Shown piece after piece: positions 63,652 to 64,000 of a stretch of 64,000 nt of DNA. The position numbers and the translations under genes were made by a program. The DNA is from Fistulifera solaris (lineage: Eukaryota; Bacillariophyta; Bacillariophyceae; Naviculales; Stauroneidaceae), in the NCBI GenBank assembly GCA_030295235.1, contig AP026164.1:1054001-1118000 (forward strand), given 5' to 3'. Each line of letters begins with the position of its first letter. Positions within the stretch are counted from its first letter, which is position 1. Below the pieces are notes generated by a model, which was not told the origin of the DNA, searched no databases, and saw only the letters and a list, made by a program, of their open reading frames with translations.

Positions 63652-64000
63652 ATGAAGACTCATCTGTCGCATATCATGCCGGTTTGGCGAGCCAGCGAGA
63701 TCTTGACGCGTCCCATCGTGCACCGCATCGTCCGCACCTTACTCAGTCTCCGCCGCAACTCGAATCCAAGCAGTTCGGGGGATCTTACCGGCGAATTAGA
63801 AAACTTAGTCGATGCATTGTTCTTTAAACCTTTGCATGAGATTGTTTCTTCGCCGATGGCTGGTGAGGCTCCCGTTCCACCGGGGATTGAGGGGGCCATG
63901 AACAAGTGGTTGAAAACAAGACAATTAGCACTCGATAAGGCAACATTGATTCAGTTCCTTGTACCGATGAATGTACATCCGCATTCGGGGTCTTCGGGTC
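63652..64000 (+). CDS. 5' part of an unrecognised gene running off the right edge
   Basis: The frame from the ATG at 63652 is open for 116 codons to the last base. It begins MKTHLSHIMPVWRASEILTR and continues with IVHRIVRTLLSLRRN, GDLTGELENLVDALFFKPLH, a Pro/Gly-rich turn (GEAPVPPGIEGAMNKW) and QFLVPMNVHPHSGSSG. The length, the helix-rich composition and the absence of stops suggest a real gene; it is incomplete, so no function is proposed. It is divergent from the membrane-protein gene at 62124-63175. Confidence 0.6.
   Translation, partial: MKTHLSHIMPVWRASEILTRPIVHRIVRTLLSLRRNSNPSSSGDLTGELENLVDALFFKPLHEIVSSPMAGEAPVPPGIEGAMNKWLKTRQLALDKATLIQFLVPMNVHPHSGSSG

Overview
The window looks like nuclear DNA of a photosynthetic stramenopile, most likely a pennate diatom (Phaeodactylum or a close relative; the species is my inference). 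Reasons: eukaryotic core genes (CDC20, TAF6, PRPF4, SPC25, AP-3 sigma, XAP5/FAM50), short GT-AG introns of about 60-100 bp, secretory-type leaders with an F just after the cleavage site as in diatom plastid proteins (GRA-FLVP, VSA-FSP, VSS-FST), and a membrane leucine-rich-repeat protein with the PTPAPSAAPT linker typical of diatoms. No prokaryotic operon structure, CRISPR, tRNA or rRNA was seen.

Layout. 1-12 kb: end of an unknown gene, small plastid-type protein, histidine phosphatase, UMP-CMP kinase, CDC20, a Lys/Ser-rich protein, a PhyH dioxygenase and a three-exon HMG-box-like protein. 12.0-22.3 kb: three tandem copies of a ~3.3 kb unit made of a divergent gene pair (XAP5 on minus, an iron-ADH-like gene on plus) separated by a 34-bp minisatellite in the shared upstream region; only the outermost gene ends are complete. 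22.5-33.4 kb: ABCG transporter, SPC25, a plastid NAD(P)-binding protein, a four-exon LRR membrane protein and a GT64-type glycosyltransferase. 34-43.7 kb: PDAP1-SAP protein, TAF6, ketopantoate-reductase-like protein, PDZ protein, syntaxin-18-like protein, plastid-type membrane protein and an unknown. 43.7-46.0 kb is gene-poor. 46-64 kb: a diatom-type small protein, a fragmented ORF, an acidic protein, a GDSL esterase, PRPF4, a methyltransferase, a Bax-inhibitor-1 family protein, a Ser/Arg-rich protein, AP-3 sigma, a membrane protein, and a gene that runs off the right edge.

The genes are mostly unrelated housekeeping functions; the only clear joint arrangement is the amplified XAP5/ADH divergent pair. 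A second window-wide feature is that at least eleven otherwise well-conserved genes carry single-nucleotide length changes, almost always inside homopolymer runs, so that the frame resumes perfectly after a +1 or -1 step. The simplest reading is residual long-read error, which means gene models here should be joined across those positions before calling pseudogenes. Intergenic DNA is also dotted with a TACCTGGTAC-type word whose role is unknown.
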